A stretch of 64,000 nucleotides of DNA from Nematostella vectensis (lineage: Eukaryota; Cnidaria; Anthozoa; Actiniaria; Edwardsiidae): NCBI RefSeq assembly GCF_932526225.1, contig NC_064034.1, positions 3,148,001 to 3,212,000 of the forward strand, given 5' to 3'. The notes beneath the pieces are model-generated. The model had not been told where the DNA came from, searched no databases, and saw nothing but the letters and a program-made list of their open reading frames with translations. The position numbers and the translations under genes were made by a program. Below, piece by piece: positions 13,403-25,500 of the stretch (position 1 is the first letter of the stretch; the number at the start of each line of letters is the position of its first letter).

Positions 13403-16400
13403 CTTGTCCAAAGCACGTGCAGCAACCGCGATCGCGCGGTTACACAGTCGTCCTTGGTTTACCACAGGAAAACCAAATATAGCTGGACGGTGTTGGAATT
13501 CTTGCCGTTGCTCTTGCTTTGTGTTACCCTGGAGACCAGGGGCTCCGAGAGTTTTTCGAGCGAAGCGAGATTTTATGAGTTTTTCGAGCGAAGCGAGAAT
13601 TACGACGACAGCCCATTTGAACCCTAGCATGCTGGGAAAAGCGGATATTCAGCCTCTGAAACCCAGGGTAGCTTTGTGTTTTTAGCTCGTAGGTAGCGTA
13701 GGGATTCAGAGCCCAAAAGTCCAACAAATACGAATGTGCAGAAATTTGAAAATAAAAAATATCTTCGGGATAGGGACTTGGAAGCCTATTTAAAACAATA
13801 GCGATGCAAGGCCAGGGGATAATCAAATAAAAGGATGCTCTGACATCTATCTTCAGATGGTCCATCCTCTTCAGATGAACGATTAAAACAATTTCCTGAG
13901 ATGTATGAGAGGTACATAAAAGCCATACCCCCCTTGCTTATTCCATATGATACCTATGACTGCGCACCTCCCCCCCCCATTTGGATCTGCAAACAATATA
14001 AACAGGTTATTTATTGTTATTTTGAGATTACTACTGACGTGAAATAAAGTTCCAATTTTAAAATTTTTCTTTGGAGTGTTTTGTGGTCGCCAAAAGCATT
14101 ATGTTGACATTATAAACCCCCTTCTACCTAGCGCGCTGCGAGTTTTCCTGTGATGAAAAGGGCAACTCTTTTATCTTAGTTTGCTTTGCAGCTGGGGGCG
14201 TTAGCCTACTAACAGAACAAAGTGCTCCCGGGAAAGGGGAAACAAATAACGATCGAATCGGGCGGAAACAACAAAGTGATTATACATATAACTTTATGCT
14301 ATCTTTATGAATCTTTGAATCAGATAATTGGTTCCTAAATGAACACCTCCTATTGACTTTTGGCCCCACTCACAGAAAAAACACCCTCACAACTCGACAA
14401 GGCAATACCCCCTGGCTATTATTGTAGTTGCAAGGTCCATTTCGCCTGTGGAAGATTCACGTGTTTCATGTATGACTCTCGGCAAAGGCTTAACCATAAC
14501 CGAAACCTATATTCCCTGCAGCCATATAATAAAGGAACAGAGTGACTTTGCCTACTTTTGCTGCTAAATGCAATTGAATAATAAATATCGAGTAGAAAAT
14601 CGCGAACTACAAAGATTTAACTCAAAGGCATGGCGAGTCGGGTTTGTGGTGTATAAAAAGAATAGATCATTAACTGGTTAATCTGGTCTATGATCATCGT
14701 CTATATTTCGAATAAATTGTCTATCTTTTGTGAGTGATGATTGTCGGTAAGCTGGTTAAAGGCCAGCTCGCACCTCGTGCATGATAGCCCAGGATTATTG
14801 ATGTGCCGTAATGTCTTTGGCAGCTGTGCAACTTATTTTTAAAGAACGTCTAATTTTCAGTTGAGGCTGAGCCGTTTTTTAATTTTTTCAAGCATTTAAA
14901 GGCTGAAAATGTTCTTAACGATGTTTTTAAATTTTAGTGTATACAAAAATATAAAACCCAATGAATTAGGCAGAGAATTACAGGAATTACACAAATGATC
15001 AATAGCAGGTTGTTATTATGAACACAATTCGATTCTGCATTTTAGAAAGCTCCACACTAACAAAGTGGATAATATCTCGATAACAATTCACCTATTTTCA
15101 TATTTTTTTGCACTACAAGGGAATTGCACCGCTGAACTCGCGGATATCAAGGGATTCACGATCCTGCTTTAAGGTTAGAGAGAAAACGACTTCAAGCACT
15201 GGTTGCCTTTTTGAGGCAATTATCAAACTCAGATGGTTTCTTTGCGACACAGCTGCTGTAAGCGTTTTATGAAATGTTATTTGTGACTTGCTCTACTCAG
15301 TCGTCCTTTTAGGCCAATATAATATACTCCATCGTTTCATAACTCAAACATAAAATTGGACAGTTTTTTTCGCTATTGTTCTTGTGAAATTGGCGTTCCT
15401 GGTGGTTAATAGAAAATACAACTTTCTAAGATATCACTGGGGACCCCATGTTGCCCTTACAGCTGAGGGATATTAAGGGGGTCTGGCCGTACCCCCCATT
15501 CCCTCCCTCCTTCATACCCACACGACACTCGACTATTGAAGGTGGAAGGTTTGCTCTAATGAAGAAAAATTGAATACCACTTCGAGACAGGACGAGCCAG
15601 AATTGGTACTCAACTGCTCAAAATCCTGGCTGCTGTGGTGATGTTTAGAGACCCCTTCGCAATCCCCTTCCTGCGCTTTTTCAATACGCTAATTCTATTC
15701 AGAGCGATATTTCGGGTGGAAATCTAGTCGTAGGCTCAGGCCGTTCTAATAAACACCACTAACCAACAAAATGAGCTTTTTCATTTTGCTATGAACAAAA
15801 TTTGTTTAACTAATAAAGATCGCGGTGGCAATGAAATTATTTATAACTGTTCTGTGAATCAAGCCACATTTAGATAAAAAATTTTTTATTCGCCTCCTAG
15901 TTATTATTTTCCCCCTCCTAGGATTAAGGATCTTGATATGTCTTGAACAAGACCTAACACTCATTGCCAGGCTTTAGCAATTATCGGAGAGGCGTGATCG
16001 ACATAATTGGTCCGTGCTCAAGTTAGCTCACTCTTATTCAAAAAGAAGAAAATATTTGATGTGTAAATTAGACTCAACTCTAAATATTTTCAAACTCACA
16101 GAAAATGAAGTATTTGTTTTTTGATAAAAATCAAATCCAAATTCAAAAATATCAATATGCGCACAGTGAAATCAATTATCCTTTGGCTGTTTGTGTTGTA
16201 GCATCAATGCAAGCTTCGTTATTTTTTGGGAAGCATTTTGTTTAATTTTATCATATAGCCATAAATGGACGATTTTTGTTTTTGTCTGCGTCTTAAGAAT
16301 TTAGAATTTAAAAGAATTTAGTCATTTTTTTTTTAATTCAAAATCGAACGCCCTAAAACAGGTGCCTTTTCGAGTCGGCAAAGCTCCTCACCAGACAAAG

Positions 16401-18439
16401 AACTTAATTTTGGAGTCGGATATCCATTGTTTGCAAGTTCGAGTTCAAGATAAATAATAAAAAATTCCAGTAAACAAGTGCCATTTTTCACACAAATCCA
16501 CCAAGAAATGATAATGATATGTATAGGCAGTTTGTAGCAGGTGCATTTGCGAGTTATATCTCAGAAGTTCCTGTGCAAATTCTCTTACGAGTTGACAGTT
16601 TTATTGGTGGAATAGTAATAAAATCGCGGTCGCAATGCTTTCGCATCCACGGATATTTCGTGCAAAGTGCTTGCCAAACACCATCTGCTGAACTATCCCT
16701 CGCTCACATTTAATTAGAACCAAACGAAATTTATTTTTTTGAATGCAATGGTAGGTTGCGACATAGATTGGATGCTTAATGCAAAGGCGCTTAAGTTCGC
16801 GATGGAAATCTCGCTGAAATATTCATGAGATACTTAGCGTAATTTCAACATGAAACATGACCGCGCATAGGGCGCGAGACAAATATCCGTTTTCCAACAT
16901 ATTTTCAAGGTAGAAAAAGTATATAATTCCGTCTCTTGGCGCGGTTATCACTGAACACCACATAATTTTGTCGGTCTTGGCAAAAAAAAACCCTAGGTGT
17001 GCCCAATATAAAATGCGACCGAGGGCACGGCGTTAAAGACCCTTGAAATGAATTAGAAAAGCGCTCTAGAACAAGGCCTAAAGACCCCGACACTCATTAA
17101 ATATGAGAAGCCTACTTTCTTAAATGCATAAAAAACAGAGAGTGACTCTCAGCAGTAGTTTTTTTGCGTCTGGAAGGGGGACATTTATACTACAATATAT
17201 AATGCTCTAGCCAATGGCACAGTGTTTTCTTATCGAAGTTAGGCGTTGTGACACCGTGAGCGTGAAGACTGCTAGCCGTGTTGTCTACGTATCTATGTAG
17301 TGACGAACCCCTGCACTTGTGACAAAATTGTTCTAAGTTCTTGACAGGTTGTGTCGGAATCTCCTAAGGCTAAAAATCAAAATATTCGACTGCTTTGACC
17401 AATGGCTGAACATTCGCCCGAGCACTCTTATCCAAATATCACCAAACGGAAATAGAAAGACAGCGATCATCCGCTAGGAGAAGTCTCCGTGCGTGGCGTA
17501 TTTCACCTAAAAAACTGATAACTTCAAGAATTGAAAACCCAATCCCTCTATTGCCCTCGAGACACGCAAACGCTGTTGTTTAAAAATGCTTATAGGTAGC
17601 CCTTTCGAGTTTATTTTGAAAGCACTTTGGGTATTATATTTGAACAATCGACTGTGAAATTTGCATTTGAATGCATGGTACAAGAGTATTGTACGTAATG
17701 TATCCGCGCTAGGTTCTGTTCTGCATCCGATGGTCTGTTTACATATCAAACCGCGTCTAAAAATGATTTCTGGACTATTTTATGATATTTTCCTTAAAGT
17801 TTTATTGTAGCCTAAAATTGCGGACTTTTTTCATCAGTCAGTAGAACATTTCCGTCTTCTTTGCGGTGAGTCTACATAATGTAGTGTTTGTTGCGGCATT
17901 TATCGCGCTGTGAGCGTGAGCTTCCGGTTGTCAAGTAAGCGCAAACGCTTCCCCGCCGGTAGCCGCAGGGGATAAGGTCGCCAAATTAGAAAAGTAACCC
18001 AAAACAACATAATGCTCCAAAAAAATCGAGAAGCGACTAAACATGATTTCACAAACGCCGTATGAAACCTTTTCCTTTATTCGCTCTCGGGTAAAGGGGA
18101 TTGGCAACAGGAAATAACAACAATGAATGAAATATATCAATATCTATGTTTATACCATGTAGACTCCCCTAATAAACATTTTAGCTCCGAGGGGGGTGGA
18201 GAACGTCAAACGTTTGTCAAAATTCCCTATAGGGTGGTTGATTGTATTGCGGTATCGAAGGCCTGAGCCACGTGCAAGATAAATAAGTTTTTAGCGCGCC
18301 ATATGTGACAGTTCATTTCTCATTCGAATTTTTGACGTTCAGTTACGCTCACGGCTTATTTCAGTTCATTTTTGGTGACCCCGTCTCTAATTTATTCGTT
18401 CGATTTTCTCAGCTCAGTGAAACTGAGACACTTTCTGTG
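13403..18439. other. intergenic region between divergent HEATR1 and ELAV-like genes
   Basis: No coding exon found on either strand. It must hold the HEATR1 promoter at the left and the ELAV-like promoter and 5' UTR at the right. A CACGTG E-box lies at 13414-13419, 12 bp upstream of the HEATR1 ATG; Myc-type factors are a common input to ribosome-biogenesis genes, but its use here is inference. A 19-bp sequence with core TTTTTCGAGCGAAGCGAGA occurs twice at 13551-13600. The remainder is AT-rich with no array or clear transposon seen. Confidence 0.6.
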
Positions 18440-19510
18440 ATGTTGGACATGATGGACGACAATTCTAAGGCTATGGCTGAAGATATCAACAATCACGAAC
18501 CGATGGAAAATGGAACTTCAGATGAAAGAACAAATCTTATAATCAACTACGTGCCTCCGAGTATGAGCCAAGAGGATATCAAAAAAATATTTGGGACTGT
18601 GGGAAATGTCACCAGTTGTAAACTCATCCGCGATCGAGCAACAGGACAGAGCCTTGGCTACGCGTTCGTAAACTACGATAATCCTGACGATGCGAACAAA
18701 GCTGTAAGGGAGATGAATGGAGCTCGACTTCAAAATAAAACCCTGAAAGTGAGCTTCGCGCGACCTTCTTCTACCGAAATTAAAAACGCGAATTTATATA
18801 TCAGCGGTCTACCGAAAGACATGAAAGAAGAAGAGGTCGAAGCATTGTTTAAGCCGTTCGGAAAAATCATAACTTCTAAAGTTCTGAAAGATGTGAGCGG
18901 CGAAGGTAGGGGCACAGGATTTGTACGTTTTGACAAGCGCTGTGAAGCTCAAACGGCCATTGATGACCTGAATAATAAAACATTACCCGGCACTAATGTT
19001 AAACTCACAGTAAAGTTCGCAAATCCACCGAATTCAAGACAGCCAGCTATGCCGCTTAGTCCGGCGCTAACCAGCCCTCTAGGAAGAGCGCTAACTCCCC
19101 AGCGAAACTTCAGTGGAGGGCCGGTTCATCATCAGATGTTGAACATGAGGTATTCCCCTATGACAGCGAGTAGCTTCTCCCCTGCTTGCCAAGCCAATTG
19201 TCACTCACCGAATAATTCTTCAAGTAACAGCTACACAAATCTATCCGGCCTTACTCCTCAAGGCTGGTGTATTTTTGTGTACGGGCTTCCTCAAGAAGCT
19301 ACCCCATTATTCCTGTACAAATTGTTCAGCCCTTACGGTGCGATCACAAATATCGAACTCAAACTGGACAAAGGCTACGGCTTCGTGAACATGTCCAACT
19401 ACGAGGAAGCGTGCCATGCTATCTGCTGCCTAAATGGGACCCCACAGCACGGGAAAATACTCCAGGTTTCCTTCAAAACACCTAAAAACAACAAATCTCT
19501 CCAAATTTGA
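18440..19510 (+). CDS. ELAV/Hu-like RNA-binding protein, three RRMs, intronless
   Basis: Predicted 356-residue nuclear/cytoplasmic RNA-binding protein of the ELAV/Hu family, which binds AU- and U-rich mRNA elements and marks neurons in many animals. RRM1 (about residues 30-110) has RNP2 LIINYV and RNP1 LGYAFVNY. RRM2 (about 117-200) has LYISGL and GTGFVRF. A Ser/Pro/Asn-rich hinge (about 202-273) precedes RRM3, with IFVYGL and KGYGFVNM. The end GKILQVSFKTPKNNK matches the family C-terminus. The ATG at 18440 is the first in frame; ATGs at 18449 and 18452 are alternatives (MLDMMDD). The reading frame stays open upstream to about 18305 but has no earlier ATG. The whole protein is one exon, unlike the multi-exon vertebrate ELAVL genes, so an old retrocopy or intron loss is possible; 5' UTR introns cannot be excluded. 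The exact paralogue cannot be assigned by eye. Confidence 0.93.
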   Translation: MLDMMDDNSKAMAEDINNHEPMENGTSDERTNLIINYVPPSMSQEDIKKIFGTVGNVTSCKLIRDRATGQSLGYAFVNYDNPDDANKAVREMNGARLQNKTLKVSFARPSSTEIKNANLYISGLPKDMKEEEVEALFKPFGKIITSKVLKDVSGEGRGTGFVRFDKRCEAQTAIDDLNNKTLPGTNVKLTVKFANPPNSRQPAMPLSPALTSPLGRALTPQRNFSGGPVHHQMLNMRYSPMTASSFSPACQANCHSPNNSSSNSYTNLSGLTPQGWCIFVYGLPQEATPLFLYKLFSPYGAITNIELKLDKGYGFVNMSNYEEACHAICCLNGTPQHGKILQVSFKTPKNNKSLQI

Positions 19511-19542
19511 GGAACAACCGAAGCTTTCCTTACGGAGAGTTG

Positions 19543-19548
19543 AATAAA
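19543..19548 (+). terminator. candidate poly(A) signal for ELAV-like gene
   Basis: AATAAA 33 bp after the stop codon. ELAV 3' UTRs are often long, and further AATAAA motifs follow (for example near 20489), so this may be a proximal or unused site. Confidence 0.35.
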
Positions 19549-22500
19549 TGGATGGCAGATTTGAACGAACACAGTTCGACTGCCCCCCCTTCAGCCGAGG
19601 CCAAACCCTTGAGCCGGCTTTAAAAATAAACTTTATGGCTGCTAAACTTTTTTGGTTTATCTCGTTCAAGGTTTTCGTTTATTATTTGACATTTTTTTTG
19701 TTGGTTAGTTTAGCGTTAGGCAATGTAGTTCAGTTGGGAGTACGTATAAAAATGAGTTCGAATTGTTTGATCTTTGATCTTAACTTACATACCGAGTTGT
19801 ATATTACATTTAGATTTTGTCTATTTCACCCTTCGGTTTCGAGGGTTATTTCGTTTCGAATTTGTTCGCCATCAAAGCGGTATATAATGGCTTTAGTTAA
19901 ATAGAGAAAGTCCGAAGAGGATTATAGAAAATTCATAGAATATTTACGTTCAGAGAAATATTATTGGAGTTGAGAAATTATTATTAGTGTTAATACTATA
20001 TCAGAGATTATACTACCAAATGGCAAGAAAAATTCACCCCCTTATGGGTGTCAAAATGCAGATATAAGCTTTCGTTACGAGATGGCTTTTATGTTTTCGT
20101 GAAGTGATGACAGATATACGTTTCTGCTTTGCTTGTTTACATTTTCTCGTATTTTGTGGCGGAATTTTGTGGCATATTTCGCAAAGGCCCTAGAATTCCT
20201 TGGTGACCACTGTAACTTTAATCTATTCTTGCTTTGCTTTTATTAAATTTCCTTTAATTTCTAACCAGTTTGTGTTATTTTGTTCTTTTACGTTTATGTG
20301 TTTCCTTTATGTTTCATATTTTTCTTTCTTCTGTTTACATCTCACATTCTCTCTGTTTACTGTGATTAATAGCAGGTATTCGTAGGGAAAATCCACATTC
20401 ATCGAACGCTTAGAAACAACGTAGTTTCATCTTGGTAAAACTGAAATGAAATGAAATCACTTTCAGTTTTGGTTTTCACTTTCCATTGAATAAATATTGT
20501 GGTTTTCAGGGTTTCTTAAAACACTGAGGGGGTACAATATGCAAATTTTATTTTTTTATTTCAAATTTGACATATAAAAACACCTTTTAGAAATACTTTA
20601 GAAGGTAGGAGGAATTAGAAAATCACAGGCTATGTAGAATTTTTTTAGTTTAAACTTTGTTCTTTTTAAAATTTTTTGTTTGAAGAAGATGAATGGAAAT
20701 TGGAGGAAGAGAAAATGGAAAATTTATGCATGTGGAGAACAAGAACTCTAGAATGAATGGATTGGACTAAGAGAGTCATCGCAGGTCGATTCAAACTCTG
20801 AAGATTGAACGAATGAAGGAACACAAATTTAAGGTAATAAAACCTTTAAAAATTGATGAAACAAGCCTCTGATATTATCATCCAGATGGGAAAAGAGATT
20901 AAAAATTATTTTGATTTCTTAGTTTAATTGAATATTTTATAAACCAGACCCCTCCTTCTATTTCCTATGCTAGGAGGGCAATCTTGGTTTTGTGAGAAAA
21001 TCTTTAATTTTCAGTTTGATATTTGCCTTTCAAGTGATGAGTCCCCCTTTGTGTTTCTGCATTACCCAATAATGCAAGGCACATCAAAGTCTCACGAAGG
21101 CTTCATTTGCTAATGCAGGTGTTTGTGAGAAAAGAGGAAAATACAATAAGACTGAAAAGGAAGTCACACAAACTGATTCAAAGGACAGAAGATTTAGTAT
21201 TGAGTCCAAAAAACCCCACTCATTTGAAATATATTGTTTTTAAGCCAAGGTTTGGCAGTGTATAATACCAAGCTGAAGTAAAATATCATAAAAGAAAGAG
21301 GACTTAATGCTATACTTGTGTTTACAATATGCTTAAATTAATCACTAGTCAAGTGCAAATTGAAAGAATTTCAGCTGACCAGTTTTTTTTTTTAGTTGTT
21401 TTAGGACTCACTAACAAAATAAGGGTTCATTAGAGAAAGCAAGTTTCCTGACCAAACACTAAATTTGTGTGTATTTATTATTAGATGAAGGAAGAACAAA
21501 ATTGATTATCTTCCTAAGAAGCAGCAGGAAAGTAATTGAAAATTTGTGAGTGTTTTGTGGGCAAATAAAAGGTAAATCCTTTCATAGAATGAAGCCACCC
21601 ATAGGTTAGTGCGAACTTGATTATTTAAGGTGTGCTTAAGAAAGGATCTTGTCCTGTAATATATTTGTTCTCAATGTGAGTTAATGTTTCTCACTGTGAT
21701 AGGCAATTTACTTTGGGCAAATCAGGTTTAGTTTACATCAAGAATGCATCTATTTCTTTGGATTGGACTAACCATTTGAAAGGTCTTGGAGAGTCCATTC
21801 AAATGTGAGCTACCAAAATCAAATGATTAATGAGAAACTTGAAATAGTTTGCTCCTGACAATTTCCTACAACATTTCAATATTGGTATTAATCAAAAGAT
21901 AAGTTGAATAGTTATAGTTGCTGCATAATTGGCATTGCTAACCCTTCTAGCTGAAAGCGATTATTGTAAATAGAAAGGAGACAAATGAAATTCTATGCAT
22001 TTTAGAATATTTTTATGATGGTCATACTTTGGAAAGCAAGGGATATATGCCTTACAACTAGGGTATATATTGTCAACAAAATTTTAATAATTATAAAGAC
22101 CCTGGCTATCTCTCTGATTGGCTGATCCTTGGGATAATTGACAGCATGGACTGATCAAATGAACTTTGTGCTGTCTGTGAAAATGTTTACCCTTCATATT
22201 TCTGCTTGGCTGGCAGGTAGCTTTGTCTCACACACTAATTGCTGGAGGGTATTCCTATTCATTCACTGTCTGTTATTTGATTTAAATGCTTGAGAGGTTT
22301 TCATTTAGAAGCTATCACTATAGACAACTTAAAGTATATAGAAGGTTTCTTGGTATTTTTGTTTATAAATTGCTCTTATTTGATATTTTCATCAAAGATG
22401 CCAATAATCATTTTTAACTCTATTAAGATAATAAACTGATTAACTCAAAGCCTTCCATTAAGCCGACTTCTCTCACAAACTTTTATTATCACTGAAGTTC

Positions 22501-25500
22501 ACATGTTAGAAAAGTAGCTTTCAAAGTTTCCCATCAAGTGATAATATTGAGGTCTTGTGGTTGGTCACAAAACTTTACAAAAAGGAAAAGATAATAAAGA
22601 CTGTCTCTTACTCCTGGGGTTTTATTACTATTGTTAAAAAAATATATATATATATAAAAAGAGATGCATATTACAGACTGTGTCTGTTGTATTTACGCTG
22701 TATACATATTTTATGATGTAACATATTTATAAAGAGAAAAAAATATTTCCTGGTTAGAATGAGTTTTTATTTATCTATTTCTTCTAGTTGAGTAAGTGCA
22801 ATAATTATAGTATTTCTAATCAGGGAATTAAAATCTTTAAAGGTATGGCATCACCTTTTAAAAATGATGAAAAATTAAGGAACCTAGTTGTGAAACTCAG
22901 CAGCTGTTACTCAGAATTATTCCAAACCAAATTTTGCAAAATAAAAAACACCAGTTGAATGTAAGGTAGCCCCAAAATGTGAAAATCCAGTATGTGTTTG
23001 ATAATTGTGTTTAAAGGTTTTGTTCTTTTTCTGTCTTTCATTTCCATTCTTTCAGGCTGTATGCGTTTAATAGTTCTATTGAAGATACTGTAATTGCTTA
23101 CTGAAATAAATGTATAAATCAATGTTTTCCTATTATTATATGTCCTGTTCATTTCTGTTGTTTCTACTTTTGTGGATTTTTTATTAATCCAAAATGTTAT
23201 TTCCTTTTGTAATATTTCTTTTTGCTAAAACGTTGGTTTTGATTTAAATATTCATATGGCATAGAAACTGATGAAAGCGGATGATGAGATGGGCTGATTC
23301 TCTTGAAACTCAAACTGGTTGTCGTTTTACCCACTCTCTTAAGATTTTAATCCTCTTCTGTCATGTTTTAGTTGAAGAATTATTTAAAAGGGCGTCCATC
23401 TCACTTATGTATGATAAAGTTTTTGCTTTTTGTTTTTCCATGTCAATATGAATGAAGGAATGCTGTGTTCCCACACTAGGAGTCGCCATGAAATTATTGA
23501 GTTGTGGACCATTATCGACAGGAATCTCTATCAATGACAATATGTACCATTATGACTCTGACAACTTTTCATTTCTTTTTCTTTTCTAAAACGTTATATT
23601 CTCAAAATCGAACTTGCTCTATGTATTTTTTAATTACATAATTCTCAGTGTTTGACAAATGTCGGTGGTTTTCTTTGTGGTTTATTTCGTTTTCTTATCT
23701 CTAAGCTCACCACTAAACAAAGATGATTTTAAATGTCATGCATACATTATATTTCACGATATTTTCGTCTACAAGTGATAAAGTGAAATCCGAAGCCCTG
23801 GGGAAGATACATTTACATAGAAATAACGTTAAAAGGGGAAGCAATCATTTTCCTAACAAGTCAAACCAACTCTTCGTCTTCAACTGTGCTCTTTGCTAAG
23901 AGTTTAATAGTTGAGAATGCAAGCGAAAACGTCAAACCACAAGAATGTCCTCTGAAATAAATGGCGTGGGAATTGTAAGATTGCGATTTTCTTTTGATTT
24001 GTGTTTTAAAAACGTAGGCCTTGTTTTTAATTGATGAAGTTCATTAATCAAAGCCCCTCTTGCCTAATTGCTTCTTTTCTTCATTTTCGTTTCATCACTA
24101 GCAAATTCCTTCGCAGCTGCGTCCAGAATCAATATTTTGAAGGTTTTTAATGGTCAGCTATTTCCTAGTGTTGGCAAGCCTCTTTGTATATCTCTCCTGA
24201 GTCACCAAAGTGTCTGACGGACAAGGCTCATGAAGTTTAGACTACTTTAACAATTAAGCTAGTCCCTCTGCAAATATTATTTTTGTTTTGTGCCCACAGG
24301 AAGCAAGTACCTTGAAGATATGTGCTTTCCTAATGGCCAATACTCGAGGTTTTAGTTTTTTGAAATATAAATTATTTAGGTATGGGTATTTTATTTTTAA
24401 TAAATAAAGAATTGCTTTCTTCGTTCAATAATCAGATCCTTTACGTATATATTGGGTAATGGTAGTATTTTGCCATTTCTAATTTTCCTTATTTTTTCAT
24501 TTCAATGTTTTGGAATTCTTCACCCTCACAGGAAGTCCCCTTTACACTGTTCAAAACATCAAATCCATCAGCTTTTTTAAATTTGGATCACAAATAAACC
24601 TCGCCTTGCGTTTCCAATAACCGGAATGAGACCGCACATAGATTTCGTTTTCATTTTTGGTTTTGTTTGTACTAGTCTTAGTTCCCTCCCATCTTTTTAT
24701 TAAATTAAACGAATTACAGACTATATTCCCAGGTTTCTTATCGTTTTAAGTTATTACGTATTTTGGGAAAGCGTCCTTGTGCCTAATAATATTGCTTTTA
24801 CGACTGAGTTTTAGATATTGGATGAGATGTGCGCCAGAACAACGAACCCTATGCTAATGGCGGGTTGATGATTTAATCATGTTTCAATTTCACACTGATT
24901 GTTTTGGTGATGGCTTTTTGTTTTCCTAGGCAGCGTTTAGTAAGCTAAACACAATTAACCACAGACTATTGCTGTTGGCGTAATATTTTTCAAATACATT
25001 CAGCGATAAAAGTTTTGGCCATAATAGAAAACAATAAATGATATATAGATGATGTTGCATCTTTTAAAAACGCCGCATGTCAGATCAGCAAACTTTGTAT
25101 GCGTTTAAACGAAATTAGAGTACCTTCTTCGTACTTAACAATTACCCAATAGAAACCATTCGACGTTTTAGGCAAGGCCCGGATAGAACTTACAGCCATA
25201 TTAGCCCCTACACAATTTCAATTCAACCTCTATCACGTGACAGCTACTGCTTTTGATTCCCGATACCTAGAGCCTTCAATGGAAATTAAGAATAGTTCTA
25301 GTTATTTTTTCAAGGACGAAAATAACCGTTAGAACCTCGTACTAGTACCGTAGAACCGTATGATTTTACTTATCGAGGGCAGGTGAAAGGGACTTTTGCC
25401 ATAATGACATATTGTGATCACTAAAGATATTTTGAGCTGATATCTTCTCATTTGGCCTTTACGAGAGAATGGAACATGAGCGCCTTTAGCATTGCTCAGA

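Noticed and set aside
13403..13630. HEATR1 starting upstream of 13402
   Set aside because: The frame is open upstream, but homology places the start at MSSLAKQLK and the upstream residues match nothing in the family.
18305..18439. N-terminal extension of the ELAV-like protein
   Set aside because: The open frame upstream has no ATG before 18440, so the extension would need a non-AUG start.
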